From assembly GCF_016938855.1 (NCBI RefSeq), contig NZ_JAFHAP010000008.1, forward strand, positions 248,280-312,279: 64,000 nucleotides of DNA. The letters are read 5' to 3'. Position numbers and translations under genes: made by a program. The notes under the pieces are model-generated. The model was not told the DNA's origin, ran no database searches, and was given only the letters and a program-made list of their open reading frames with translations. Numbering within the stretch: position 1 is the stretch's first letter; each line of letters begins with the position of its first letter. Shown piece by piece: positions 26,110 to 34,740 of the stretch. Origin of the DNA: Polycladomyces zharkentensis (GTDB lineage Bacteria; Bacillota; Bacilli; Thermoactinomycetales; JIR-001).

Positions 26110-27597
26110 ATGTCAAGTTATATATTTCCTAAGTTATCATCCGATCAAATGATTTCGATCATCAGATATGGACTTAAGAAAACGCACATTCCCAAAAAGA
26201 TCATCATTGTTGGCGCAGGAATGGCGGGACTGGTCTCGGCCTCTTTGCTTAAGCAAGCTGGACACGATGTTACAATCTTGGAAGCTACGAATAGGGTCGG
26301 AGGTCGTATTTATACGTTGCGATCCGATTTTATGGAGGAGCAGTATCTTGAAGCCGGTGCGATGCGTATTCCTCATATTCATTCTTTGACTTTGGAATAT
26401 ATAAGAAAATTACGCCTTCCGGTGAATCGGTTTATCAATGAGACTCCCAACGACATTATCTATGCCAGAGGAATCAAAACTCGTCAATATATATATGAAA
26501 AGAACCCTGATATTTTAGGCTTTCAGGTAGCCCCGCATGAAAGGGGGAGAACCGCTGTGGAGTTGCTCCAATACGCAACAAAACCTGTGATGGATTTCAT
26601 TAAACAAAACCCGCGGAGAAATTGGCCTTTGGTCGTAAAAGAATTTGATAAATACTCGATGATCTCCTATTTGAGATATAACCCGTTTGGAACCACGTTA
26701 TCTCCGGGGGCCATCGACATGATCAAATTAATTCTTTCACAGGAAGGATTTCCGGAGCTTTCTTTCCTGGAGCTGTTAAAAGAAATCATGATCTTCTTTA
26801 CCCCCAATATTCGCTTCTATGAGATCACGGGTGGGAACGACCAACTTCCCAAAGCATTTCTCTCTCAATTGAAAGATGATATCATGTATGGACAAAAGGT
26901 GACGAAAATTGTGCAGAACAACAACCAAGTAACCATTCATTCCATCCACACCAAAATCATGGAGCCATTTCAAATCACAGGAGACCTCGCAATTGTGACC
27001 ATTCCTTTTTCGGTATTGCAATTCGTGGAATTTGAACCCCGGGAATCGATTTCAAACAACAAATGGAAAGCGATTCGAGAACTCCATTATGTGGGATCTA
27101 CTAAGACCGGTATCCAGTTTAAAAGCAGGTTCTGGGAAAGGGAAGGTTTGTATGGCGGGAAAACAGTTTCTGATCTCCCGATTACGTATACTCAATACCC
27201 GAGCCATGACCTCGGTACATCAGGACCGGGTGTTGTTTTGGCCAGTTATACATGGGAGGATGATGCGATACCTTGGGACAGTTTGAGAAGCGAAAATCGT
27301 TTTGAATATGCATTGAGAAACTTAGCCCTCATTCATGGTAAACAGGTATATCGTGAGTTTCTGACAGGAGCGAGCCACAGTTGGATTCGAGATCCGTATT
27401 CTGGTGGAGCTTTCACGATGTTTAAACCGGAACAGGCAACCGAACTGGGTCCCTATATTGACTCTCCCGAAGGAAGGGTTCATTTTGCCGGCGAACATGC
27501 CTCATCTACCCACGGTTGGATCCAAGGTGCGATCGAATCCGGAATCCATGTTGCATATGAAGTGAATGACTTGCCGAGAACTTACTTTCAGGCGTAA
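26110..27597 (+). CDS. Flavin monoamine oxidase / L-amino acid oxidase
   Basis: 495 residues. The FAD-binding Rossmann motif IIIVGAGMAGLVSASLLKQA starts near residue 31 and is followed by ATNRVGGRIYT, the GG doublet typical of amine oxidases. The C-terminus has the second FAD segment VHFAGEHASSTHGWIQGAIE. Such enzymes oxidise amines or L-amino acids to imines with hydrogen peroxide release. The N-terminal 30 residues are not a Sec signal, so the protein is probably cytoplasmic. It stands alone between the retron island and a convergent MFS gene. Confidence 0.9.
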   Translation: MSSYIFPKLSSDQMISIIRYGLKKTHIPKKIIIVGAGMAGLVSASLLKQAGHDVTILEATNRVGGRIYTLRSDFMEEQYLEAGAMRIPHIHSLTLEYIRKLRLPVNRFINETPNDIIYARGIKTRQYIYEKNPDILGFQVAPHERGRTAVELLQYATKPVMDFIKQNPRRNWPLVVKEFDKYSMISYLRYNPFGTTLSPGAIDMIKLILSQEGFPELSFLELLKEIMIFFTPNIRFYEITGGNDQLPKAFLSQLKDDIMYGQKVTKIVQNNNQVTIHSIHTKIMEPFQITGDLAIVTIPFSVLQFVEFEPRESISNNKWKAIRELHYVGSTKTGIQFKSRFWEREGLYGGKTVSDLPITYTQYPSHDLGTSGPGVVLASYTWEDDAIPWDSLRSENRFEYALRNLALIHGKQVYREFLTGASHSWIRDPYSGGAFTMFKPEQATELGPYIDSPEGRVHFAGEHASSTHGWIQGAIESGIHVAYEVNDLPRTYFQA

Positions 27598-27655
27598 TCC
27601 CGGTGAAGTCGTCACGGCAAAGCAAAGTGCGTTTGGAAGATGACACCCCGCTGCT

Positions 27656-28867
27656 TCACCCCAACCCAACCGATCCTTTCTCCGTTTTCGTGTGATAAGC
27701 CAGCAACCCCCGACGATAAAAAAAGATCCCAACGAGTGCGATCAACCCGTACATCAGAAACATCGCCGTCCCACCAAAAGCACCGAGCACCATGCTCCCT
27801 ACCCATGGTCCGAGAAAATTGCCGAGGTTGGACAAGGTGACCCCGCCGTAATAGGTGCCCCTCATCCCTTCTGGTGTGATCCGGTCAATCAATGCATACT
27901 CGGAGGGAACCAGCAAAACCTCTCCGATGGTAAAGAGAATCATGGACAACATATACGCGGCCCAGCCGGAGGAAAAAGCAAATCCAACCTCTCCGACTGC
28001 GAGCAGGATGCTCCCTCCCAATACGCCGGTCAACGGCTCCTTTTTTTCCACCCACCGACCGAGCGGGACCTGTCCGATAATGACCACCAACGAGTTGACG
28101 CTGAGCAAAACGGAGAACAACCAAACAGCGTTGGGCATGCTTTGCTCCAGGTGCTGAGAGAGCGTAACAGACATTTGTCCATGTACCGTCATGCTCAACA
28201 CACCACCCAAGACCAACCATTTCAACGCCCGATCCCTCGTCAGCACTCGAAGTGACGCGAAGAGTGCCACACGCCCCGTTTCTTCTGTCTCAATTCTTTT
28301 GACACCGAACCGATTCAACATCCCCAGCAGCACGATTGGATAAAGGAAGTATACAATCGCGGTGATCAAAAACGGGGAGACACCACCCGACAAACCCGCA
28401 CCCGCGCCAATCAACGGACCAATCGCATGCCCCACATTGATGGACAAGTAGTGGAGAGAAAAAATTCGTACCCTCAGTTCCTTTTCCGTTACGTCTGCCA
28501 ACAGCGCTTTGGATACGGGATCAAAAAACGATCCGCACAATCCGTTGGCAATTGAAAGCAGTGCCAGCAACACCGGATGGACGGTATAGCTGTAGCCGAC
28601 GAAAACCAGCGACATCCCAAACAGGGAGATGATCATCACCGTTTTTCTGCCGAACCGATCCGAGAGCGTTCCGCCGATCAGTCCGCCAACAGTACTCGCC
28701 AATGGCCCCAGACCGATCACCATGCCGATCATCCCCGGACTCAAATCCGTTTGTTGCGACAGATAGATGGCCAGAAACGGAACGCTCATCGTCTTGGCGA
28801 TGGTGACAAAAACGGTTCCGATCAAAACCGCCCAGGCAATCGGATGGAATCTGCGAAAATCTTTCAA
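27656..28867 (-). CDS. MFS multidrug-type exporter, 403 aa
   Basis: Twelve-helix MFS protein with motif A in its loop 2-3 form, GTLSDRFGRKTVMI, and a GPLIGAGAG motif-C-like stretch in helix 5, which indicates a drug:proton antiporter orientation. The start is ATG 28867 after GGAGGTC. It faces the dif-like site and is convergent with the amine oxidase. The substrate is unknown. Confidence 0.87.
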   Translation of the reverse strand: MKDFRRFHPIAWAVLIGTVFVTIAKTMSVPFLAIYLSQQTDLSPGMIGMVIGLGPLASTVGGLIGGTLSDRFGRKTVMIISLFGMSLVFVGYSYTVHPVLLALLSIANGLCGSFFDPVSKALLADVTEKELRVRIFSLHYLSINVGHAIGPLIGAGAGLSGGVSPFLITAIVYFLYPIVLLGMLNRFGVKRIETEETGRVALFASLRVLTRDRALKWLVLGGVLSMTVHGQMSVTLSQHLEQSMPNAVWLFSVLLSVNSLVVIIGQVPLGRWVEKKEPLTGVLGGSILLAVGEVGFAFSSGWAAYMLSMILFTIGEVLLVPSEYALIDRITPEGMRGTYYGGVTLSNLGNFLGPWVGSMVLGAFGGTAMFLMYGLIALVGIFFYRRGLLAYHTKTEKGSVGLG

Positions 28868-28951
28868 ACGATGACCTCCTTACGGGTTGTGATCACAAGC
28901 TGGGTTCATTATACCGGACGAGGCAGTTGTTGGAAAGAAATTGTTGCTCCT

Positions 28952-28990
28952 CCCTAACTTCCGATAATAGTACCGTATCGGAAGTTAGGG
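28952..28990. other. dif-like recombination site (perfect 15-bp inverted repeat)
   Basis: CCCTAACTTCCGATA and its exact reverse complement flank a 9-base spacer (28967-28975). The inner part begins ACTTCCGATAATA, close to the XerC half of Firmicute dif sites (ACTTCC...). It lies 80 bases before a XerS-like recombinase gene; in streptococci the difSL site has that same placement. There is no T tract, so a terminator is unlikely. Confidence 0.6.
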
Positions 28991-29069
28991 AAACACCGAT
29001 TTCTGACTGGTGTTTTGGAAGATTTTGTGATATGTATGAGATGACGTTACAAAACGAGGAGTGAAACTC

Positions 29070-30155
29070 ATGTCGGATATTCCTTTCTCGTCTCGCCTTC
29101 CGGAGTCCGTCAACCGGAGGATTTCCCGTTTTCCCGATCCGGTGCGGGAGTTTTTTTGGGAGATGATCAGCGCTGAGCGTTCCCCGCAAACCATCGCCAA
29201 CTATGCCTACGATTTCTCCCTCTTTTTCGATTTCCTCACTTCGCATCAAATCAACTTGGAAAACGTCACGCCCCGAGTGATCCGACACTTTTTCCGCCAT
29301 ATCGAAAACGGATATGAGCGAACGGTGCAGGTGAAAGTAAAAAAGAAGAATCCGCATACCGGTGAAATATACGAAGAATGGATTGAACGGAAACATCGAA
29401 GAGAAAACTCGCGCGCGGGAAAACAACGCAAACTGGCTTCCCTTCGCTCTCTGTTCCGCTATTTGGTCAAAAGTCACGTGCTCTCTCAAAATCCCATGGA
29501 AGAATACGAGGATGTATCGTTGCGCACGCGCAATCGGACCAAAATCCCCGTCTTCCTTACACGGGAAGAAGCGATTCGCCTGATTGACGCCGTCGCCGCC
29601 TATGGAGAAAAGCACAACCGCCACCGGCAGATGTGGGTGGAAGCCCGTGACCGCGCGATCATCATCCTTCTTTTGAACACCGGTATGCGCGTTTCGGAAT
29701 TGATCAACCTCAATCTCAACAGCTTTCAAACGGACGGGAACCAAGCTCGCGTGATCGTGATCGGAAAGGGCGGCAAAGAGCGTGTGCTGAAGTTGAATGC
29801 CATCGCGATGCACGCATTGCAAGATTACCTCGCAATGCGCCCGAAATCGAACATCCCGGCAGAACACCGCGACGCATTGTTTGTCAACCGCAACCACACC
29901 CGCATCAGTCGCAAGGCTGTCTCCGAAGTGATCCGCAAATACGCCCGGGAAGCGAATTTACCTCCAAAGGCAGCCAGTATCTCTCCGCACAAACTGCGTC
30001 ATACCCTGGCCACGCTTCTGCTTTCCAACGGGGAAAACCTGCGGGTGGTACAGGAAATCCTCGGCCATTCCAGCATTCATACCACCCAGATTTACACCCA
30101 TGTCATTAACCCGGAGAAGGACGAAGCATTGGATCGGTTGGGGCATTTGTTTTAG
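29070..30155 (+). CDS. XerS-like tyrosine recombinase, 361 aa
   Basis: ATG 29070 has GAGGAG nine bases upstream; an in-frame GTG at 29061 is too close to it. An N-terminal SAM-like domain (SPQTIANYAYDFSLFFDFL) precedes the catalytic domain, with Arg I in NTGMRVSELINL, HxxRH in PHKLRHTLATLLL, His in LGHSSIHTT and Tyr in IYTHV. The length, the long linker with a Lys-rich hairpin (KVKKKNPHTGEIYEEW) and the final DEALDRL helix resemble XerS, the single-recombinase chromosome-resolution enzyme. The adjacent inverted repeat is its likely target. Confidence 0.85.
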   Translation: MSDIPFSSRLPESVNRRISRFPDPVREFFWEMISAERSPQTIANYAYDFSLFFDFLTSHQINLENVTPRVIRHFFRHIENGYERTVQVKVKKKNPHTGEIYEEWIERKHRRENSRAGKQRKLASLRSLFRYLVKSHVLSQNPMEEYEDVSLRTRNRTKIPVFLTREEAIRLIDAVAAYGEKHNRHRQMWVEARDRAIIILLLNTGMRVSELINLNLNSFQTDGNQARVIVIGKGGKERVLKLNAIAMHALQDYLAMRPKSNIPAEHRDALFVNRNHTRISRKAVSEVIRKYAREANLPPKAASISPHKLRHTLATLLLSNGENLRVVQEILGHSSIHTTQIYTHVINPEKDEALDRLGHLF

Positions 30156-30212
30156 GTGTATCCGGTCCATTCATCCAGGGGCGATCCGCGTTGATTCAAG
30201 CCGCTCATATTA

Positions 30213-30247
30213 CCCCCATCCAATGGCGAATATGGGGGATTTTTCTT
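30213..30247 (+). terminator. Intrinsic terminator
   Basis: CCCCCAT pairs with ATGGGGG around a 12-base loop and is followed by ATTTTTC, 60 bases after the recombinase stop. Confidence 0.75.
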
Positions 30248-30683
30248 TCTGAAAAGGATATTTCCATACACCATAATTGGATTGATATTCCATACGTTCA
30301 TAGAGCGAATATGGGGCGATTTCAGCGATTTTGATTGCTTTTGGACCGATTATACTCCCCGTATGAAAAAGGACGCTCATAAGGGAAAATAGAAGGGCTT
30401 TTTTTTCTCGCAACCCTCGGCGAATTTACATTTATTTCAAGAAAAAAATGCCGGACTGACAAATTTACAGAAAGTGGAGAAATAGAAGATTCGCTCTGTC
30501 CTTGGAGAGTGATTCCGAGGATGTCCATTTGCTACAAGGGGAAACATCAGTGGAGTGATCATCTATATAAAGGAAGCCTGGCAAATCCGAAAGATTTGCC
30601 AGGCTATAGCGAAAGTGGACAACCTGAGGGGAGAATGGCGGCGATGATGATGGTATAAACCGTCCGTCGTCACCGCCCCCAAT
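30248..30683. other. Intergenic region with hairpins, no gene
   Basis: A perfect 13-bp stem (30575-30587 with 30593-30605, AGCCTGGCAAATC, loop CGAAA) and an imperfect GC-rich hairpin near 30637-30678 lie after the rph-like gene and could end its minus-strand transcript. Nothing coding is seen. Confidence 0.5.
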
Positions 30684-33314
30684 TTACTCATTTTTGTCAC
30701 GCAAAATCTCCACAAAACCCTGGTTTCCATCTACACGAATCATTTGCCCGTCTTTGATTTTCTTCGTGGCATCATCCACTCCCACCACGGCGGGAATTCC
30801 ATATTCACGGGCTACCACCGAACCGTGAGTCATGAGGCCTCCCACCTCTGTAACCAATGCTTTTGCTGATTGGAATAACGGAGTCCAACCGGGATCCGTA
30901 TGAGGAGCTATGAGAATTTCCCCTTCATTGAGGTGAGCATTTTCCGGTTTCAGGACAATACGAGCCTTACCTTCAATCACTCCGGCGGAAGCCGGTGTCC
31001 CGACAAGCGCCCCTTCGGGGAATTCATCTTTTCTGGGGGAACCTGTTACAATCTCTCCTTCACTCGTCATTACCCGAGGGGGTTTCAATGTTTGGTGCCA
31101 TTGATATTCCTCTTTGCGTTCAGCAACAAGTGAGGAGGCATTTTGTTGAAACTCCCCTTTTGAGAGTTGAATCAACTCGTCTAGAGTCAAGAAAAACACA
31201 TCTTCTGTTTGATGCAGAACCCCTTTCTTGACCAGTTCTTCAGCTTCAGCCACAATGGCTTTTTTGCATTCATCCAAAATCAATGTCAGCAGATATTTGG
31301 GATGCTCCCGAATCCCGCCCATATGGCGGTATACCTCGATCAGACGTTGGAGCCATTTGGATTTCAAACCGCTGCGTCCCGCATGATCCATCATCCGCCG
31401 TGCAGCTTCCAGGGCTTCCTGTTCTCCGAGAATGAACTTTTGTCGATGCTCCTTTGGCTTCACACTGCGCATGTGTCCCAGGATGGCAGGAACCAACTGG
31501 GTCGGCGCTTCACGCCAGCGAGGCCTTGTCAGGTCAATTTCGCCCGGGCATCGATGTCCGTATTTTGCGATAAAATCGTCGAAGGCGCGTTGAAACCGCT
31601 CTCCCCCATGAACGTTTAAGAGCCCTTCATGGAAGGTCTGGTCCTTCGCATGTTTCAGATACTCTTCCACTTCAGGCAGTTCCCGGACCAGATCGGCCAA
31701 ATCGCCGATCTGCAAACCCATTTCGCTGGTGATATTTCCAGGGAGGGATTTGTTTAGCTGATACAGTTCTTTGTCATCGCCCATCCAACGAATCAGTGTT
31801 TTCTTTAACAAGAGGAATGAGATCGGGAAACAGATGACGTATGGAAAGAGGTTCTGCAACACATCCTTTCCCAAATGGCCTAATTGCCGTTGAACGGCTT
31901 CCAGGCGTTCGGCCCCACTTACACCCTGCAAATCTTCACGAACCTCTGTCCACTTTTTCTGTATATAGCTTTCAACCTTGCTTTTCGCCAATTTCGGGTC
32001 ACGCTTCCAGAGATTTTTCCACACCTCTTTGATGATGGGAGCCATGAACCGACGTGCTGACTTCATGAAACCCGGTTTAGGAGGAACCCGGAGAAACTCA
32101 GGCCGTTGAATGACTTCACTGATGGCACGGCTGAACGCTTCATCAACCAAATGATGAAAGGCTTTCGGCAGTATTTTTCTTCCCGGCTTGGTACGAAGCA
32201 CTTCCGTGGGATCAACAAAAAGGCGTCCTCCCGCTTCCAAAAAAACCGTTTTCGGAAAAATGGTTCGTAAGACCGAAAGCCCCAGCGGTTTCATGGCATC
32301 TGTCATCATTTGCACATGGCCGAATGAGAACATGACACGAAGCGGTTCTTGCGAAATGTCGGGCAGAGGATACAGCGACGTGATCGGCCGGCTTTGCACA
32401 ACGAAGATTTTTCCGTTTTCAATACAAAACTCAATATCTTGTGGAGAACCAAAATGCTTCTCGATTCTTTTTCCCAGCTCGGCCAAACGCAAAATTTGGC
32501 TGTCCGTCAGGGCATGTTTGGTTTGTTGATCCGGAGGCAGGTCTTTTTTCACTGTCCCTCCTTCAGGCAGCGAATAAATCGCGATTTTCTTTTCCGATAT
32601 GTTCTTGTGAATGATTTTACCGGCTTTCACTTTGTATAAATCCGCCGACACCATACCGGATACAATGGCTTCTCCCAATCCGAAACTGGCGTCAATGGAA
32701 ACTACCTGGCGATTCCCGTTCACAGGATCGGCGGTAAACAAAATACCGGAGATTTCCGGGTTCACCATCCGTTGAACCACGACAGACAGATAGACCTGCC
32801 GATGATCGAACCCATTTTTTGCCCGATAGGAAATCGCACGGTCTGTAAACAAAGACGCCCAACATTTGCGAATATGTCGAAGCAGTTCATCCTGTCCCCT
32901 GATGTTCAAATAAGTATCCTGCTGTCCGGCAAATGAAGCGGTGGGCAAATCCTCAGCCGTTGCACTGGAACGGACGGCATAAGCGTGCTCTTTCCCGACC
33001 GTTTCCCAGGCATGAATGATTTCATTTCTCAACCGAGCCGGTATCTCCAGTTGCTGCAAATGAGTGCGAATACGCTCTCCCAACTTCCGCAATTGAGTTA
33101 AATCATTCGGGTCCAATTCATTGAGTTCATTCAACAGAGTATCCATTTCGGGACTGGTGGCGATAAAGTCTTGATATGCGTATGTCGTCACACAAAATCC
33201 ACCTGGTACCGGAAATCCCGCCTTACTCAGTTCACCCAGGTTGGCCCCTTTTCCACCCACATACCGGAGACTGGAACGATCCACTTGTTCAAAAAATAAT
33301 ATATGCGATTTCAT
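30684..33314 (-). CDS. rph: Rifampicin phosphotransferase (PEP synthase-like)
   Basis: 876 residues, the usual size of the Rph family. The N-terminal ATP-grasp domain shows YVGGKGANLGEL and the nucleotide-binding AVRSSATAEDLPTASFAGQQ; the long middle is the rifampicin-binding region; the C-terminal swivelling domain carries VTEVGGLMTHGSVVAREYG with the phospho-carrier histidine near residue 825. The enzyme transfers the beta-phosphate of ATP to rifampicin through the His. A related PEP synthase of other specificity cannot be excluded from sequence alone. The start is ATG 33314 after AAGGAAAGG. Confidence 0.88.
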   Translation of the reverse strand: MKSHILFFEQVDRSSLRYVGGKGANLGELSKAGFPVPGGFCVTTYAYQDFIATSPEMDTLLNELNELDPNDLTQLRKLGERIRTHLQQLEIPARLRNEIIHAWETVGKEHAYAVRSSATAEDLPTASFAGQQDTYLNIRGQDELLRHIRKCWASLFTDRAISYRAKNGFDHRQVYLSVVVQRMVNPEISGILFTADPVNGNRQVVSIDASFGLGEAIVSGMVSADLYKVKAGKIIHKNISEKKIAIYSLPEGGTVKKDLPPDQQTKHALTDSQILRLAELGKRIEKHFGSPQDIEFCIENGKIFVVQSRPITSLYPLPDISQEPLRVMFSFGHVQMMTDAMKPLGLSVLRTIFPKTVFLEAGGRLFVDPTEVLRTKPGRKILPKAFHHLVDEAFSRAISEVIQRPEFLRVPPKPGFMKSARRFMAPIIKEVWKNLWKRDPKLAKSKVESYIQKKWTEVREDLQGVSGAERLEAVQRQLGHLGKDVLQNLFPYVICFPISFLLLKKTLIRWMGDDKELYQLNKSLPGNITSEMGLQIGDLADLVRELPEVEEYLKHAKDQTFHEGLLNVHGGERFQRAFDDFIAKYGHRCPGEIDLTRPRWREAPTQLVPAILGHMRSVKPKEHRQKFILGEQEALEAARRMMDHAGRSGLKSKWLQRLIEVYRHMGGIREHPKYLLTLILDECKKAIVAEAEELVKKGVLHQTEDVFFLTLDELIQLSKGEFQQNASSLVAERKEEYQWHQTLKPPRVMTSEGEIVTGSPRKDEFPEGALVGTPASAGVIEGKARIVLKPENAHLNEGEILIAPHTDPGWTPLFQSAKALVTEVGGLMTHGSVVAREYGIPAVVGVDDATKKIKDGQMIRVDGNQGFVEILRDKNE

Positions 33315-33365
33315 TGAATGGTCACCTTTCCTTTATCGGGAAGTCATTTTGATGCAGCTTTCATC

Positions 33366-33884
33366 TTATTCGGTACTCCCGTCCCAAGGGGATAAACGCG
33401 GGATCCACCTTGGCACATTTTCCCGATAGATTTCATAATCCCCGCCAAATCGTTTGACTAACCCCGGCTCTTCATAGAACAAGATAACGAAATGCAATAA
33501 TGTCCAGAAAAGGAAGAACCAAGCGAGTAAATAAACGGAGCCAAAAATGACTGCTTCTCCCAGTAATATTAAGATGACACCACTGATCATAGGATTTCGA
33601 ACATATCGGTAAGGACCTGCAACTACCAACTTTTGAGGAGGATTCGAAGGCAATAATGTACCTTTCCCCATCTGAGCGAACAGTTTGATTGTTGTGGCTA
33701 CAAGATACAATCCTCCTGAGAGAAGCAATGTTCCCATTGCGAAATCCACCCCCATCCCCCATCCGATGTGTATATCCTTTGACAAGTAGAGGATCGTGAG
33801 AGGGATGATCACGGTGACTGTAAAAGGCGCCAAAAGCACGGCTTTCACATGGGAATAAACAGAAGGCTCCTTCCTCGTAAACAT
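33366..33884 (-). CDS. Membrane methyltransferase of the ICMT/PEMT type
   Basis: 172 residues with four to five hydrophobic helices and the SAM/substrate signature VAGPYRYVRNPM followed by EEPGLVKRFGGDYEIYRENV, as in isoprenylcysteine and phospholipid methyltransferases. In bacteria the substrate is usually unknown. It lies 50 bases downstream of the rph-like gene's start region on the same strand, with no clear ribosome site before ATG 33884. A second, frame-broken member of the same superfamily lies at 34080-34618. Confidence 0.78.
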   Translation of the reverse strand: MFTRKEPSVYSHVKAVLLAPFTVTVIIPLTILYLSKDIHIGWGMGVDFAMGTLLLSGGLYLVATTIKLFAQMGKGTLLPSNPPQKLVVAGPYRYVRNPMISGVILILLGEAVIFGSVYLLAWFFLFWTLLHFVILFYEEPGLVKRFGGDYEIYRENVPRWIPRLSPWDGSTE

Positions 33885-33925
33885 TTTTTAAGGAGCTTGT
33901 TGGGAAATCGCTTCATGCTCATTCT

Positions 33926-33966
33926 AATAGGGGTAATACCAGCGAAGCTGTCACCAGGGGCAAGGT
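33926..33966 (+). repeat. Subterminal transposon repeat B, copy 1
   Basis: The motif AATACCAGCGAAGCTGTC followed by ACCAGGGGCAA recurs at 49048-49086 inside the arsenic transposon. A partial copy (CTGTCACCAGGGGC) is at 37930-37943. Each copy lies near a 38-bp terminal repeat. Confidence 0.8.
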
Positions 33967-33991
33967 GATTTCCATTTATTAGGCAAATAGA

Positions 33992-34027
33992 GGGGTACCG
34001 CCAGCAATTTAAAAAAATCCTACTAAG
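33992..34027 (+). repeat. Solo Tn4430-type inverted repeat (36 bp, 2-base deletion)
   Basis: GGGGTACCGCCAGC at the outer end and CTAAG at the inner end, the pattern of Tn3-family 38-bp repeats of the Tn4430 group. It matches the copies at 37424, 48934 and 59749 except that CG is missing before CTAAG. The next 60 bases also resemble those after 48934. Confidence 0.85.
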
Positions 34028-34079
34028 CAACCGGAATAAGACAAACAACCCCGTTTTTTCACTCTAAGGCAAAGCCCCA

Positions 34080-34618
34080 TTACTTCCAAAACCGGCGTGG
34101 TATAATTCTACCCGTTCTATTCATGTAAGATTGATACTCTTCTCCAAACTGATTGAGCATCATTTGTTCTTCGCGCGGCACACGCAAGAAATAAAGCAGG
34201 CCGACAACAAATGGGACCATCCTGCTATCCAGTTATGCAATAACAAAACTTGGGCAACTCCCCACATCCAAATAGCTGCATACATGGGATGCCTGATATA
34301 TTTGTATACTCCACTGGTAATAAGTTGATGTCCTTTCCTCAATTCAAGGGTATAAGACCAGTTTCGTCCCAGATCAGCGTGAGAGCGCCAGAATAGCCAG
34401 AAGGCTACAACAAGGACAATAACTCCAGCCCATCCCATCCAAGATGGCAGCTGATAATCGGCAAAGCTCAGTAACGGAGTGAAAACATAGATTAACGGAG
34501 TTACTAGCATCCCGACGAATGCCAGGAAAAGTAGTAGTATCTCTAAAGTCGTTTTACGGCTGTCGACAATCTGATTCGTTTTACTCCTCCACCTATAAAA
34601 AAGGCGAAAAATGAACAT
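34080..34618 (-). pseudogene. ICMT-family membrane methyltransferase, frame-broken
   Basis: The frame from 34618 gives helices and the signature ITSGVYKYIRHPMYAAIWMW. At about 34215 it leaves the family sequence, while the neighbouring frame continues exactly as expected (VVGLLYFLRVPREEQMML, then FGEEYQSYMNRTGRIIP) to a stop at 34080. One missing base restores a 179-residue protein. It may be inactive or a read error. The solo transposon repeat lies 50 bases beyond its end. Confidence 0.8.
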
Positions 34619-34690
34619 ATTATTATCAAACCCGTAAAATAGATGATTTTGAACATACTTTGTCCTCCCTCAGCATTTTTTTCTGATGGG

Positions 34691-34725
34691 AGGAGCCCGA
34701 CTTTCTTTTCATAAGTCGGGCTCCT
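34691..34725 (-). terminator. Terminator of the cadA gene
   Basis: Perfect 13-bp stem AGGAGCCCGACTT/AAGTCGGGCTCCT with a nine-base loop, 16 bases after the cadA stop; a weak T-rich stretch follows on the minus strand. Confidence 0.85.
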
Positions 34726-34740
34726 AAAGAGCGGGTGGAC

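Noticed and set aside
28952..28990. Terminator for the MFS gene or the upstream region
   Set aside because: There is no T tract on either side, and the sequence lies upstream, not downstream, of both flanking genes.
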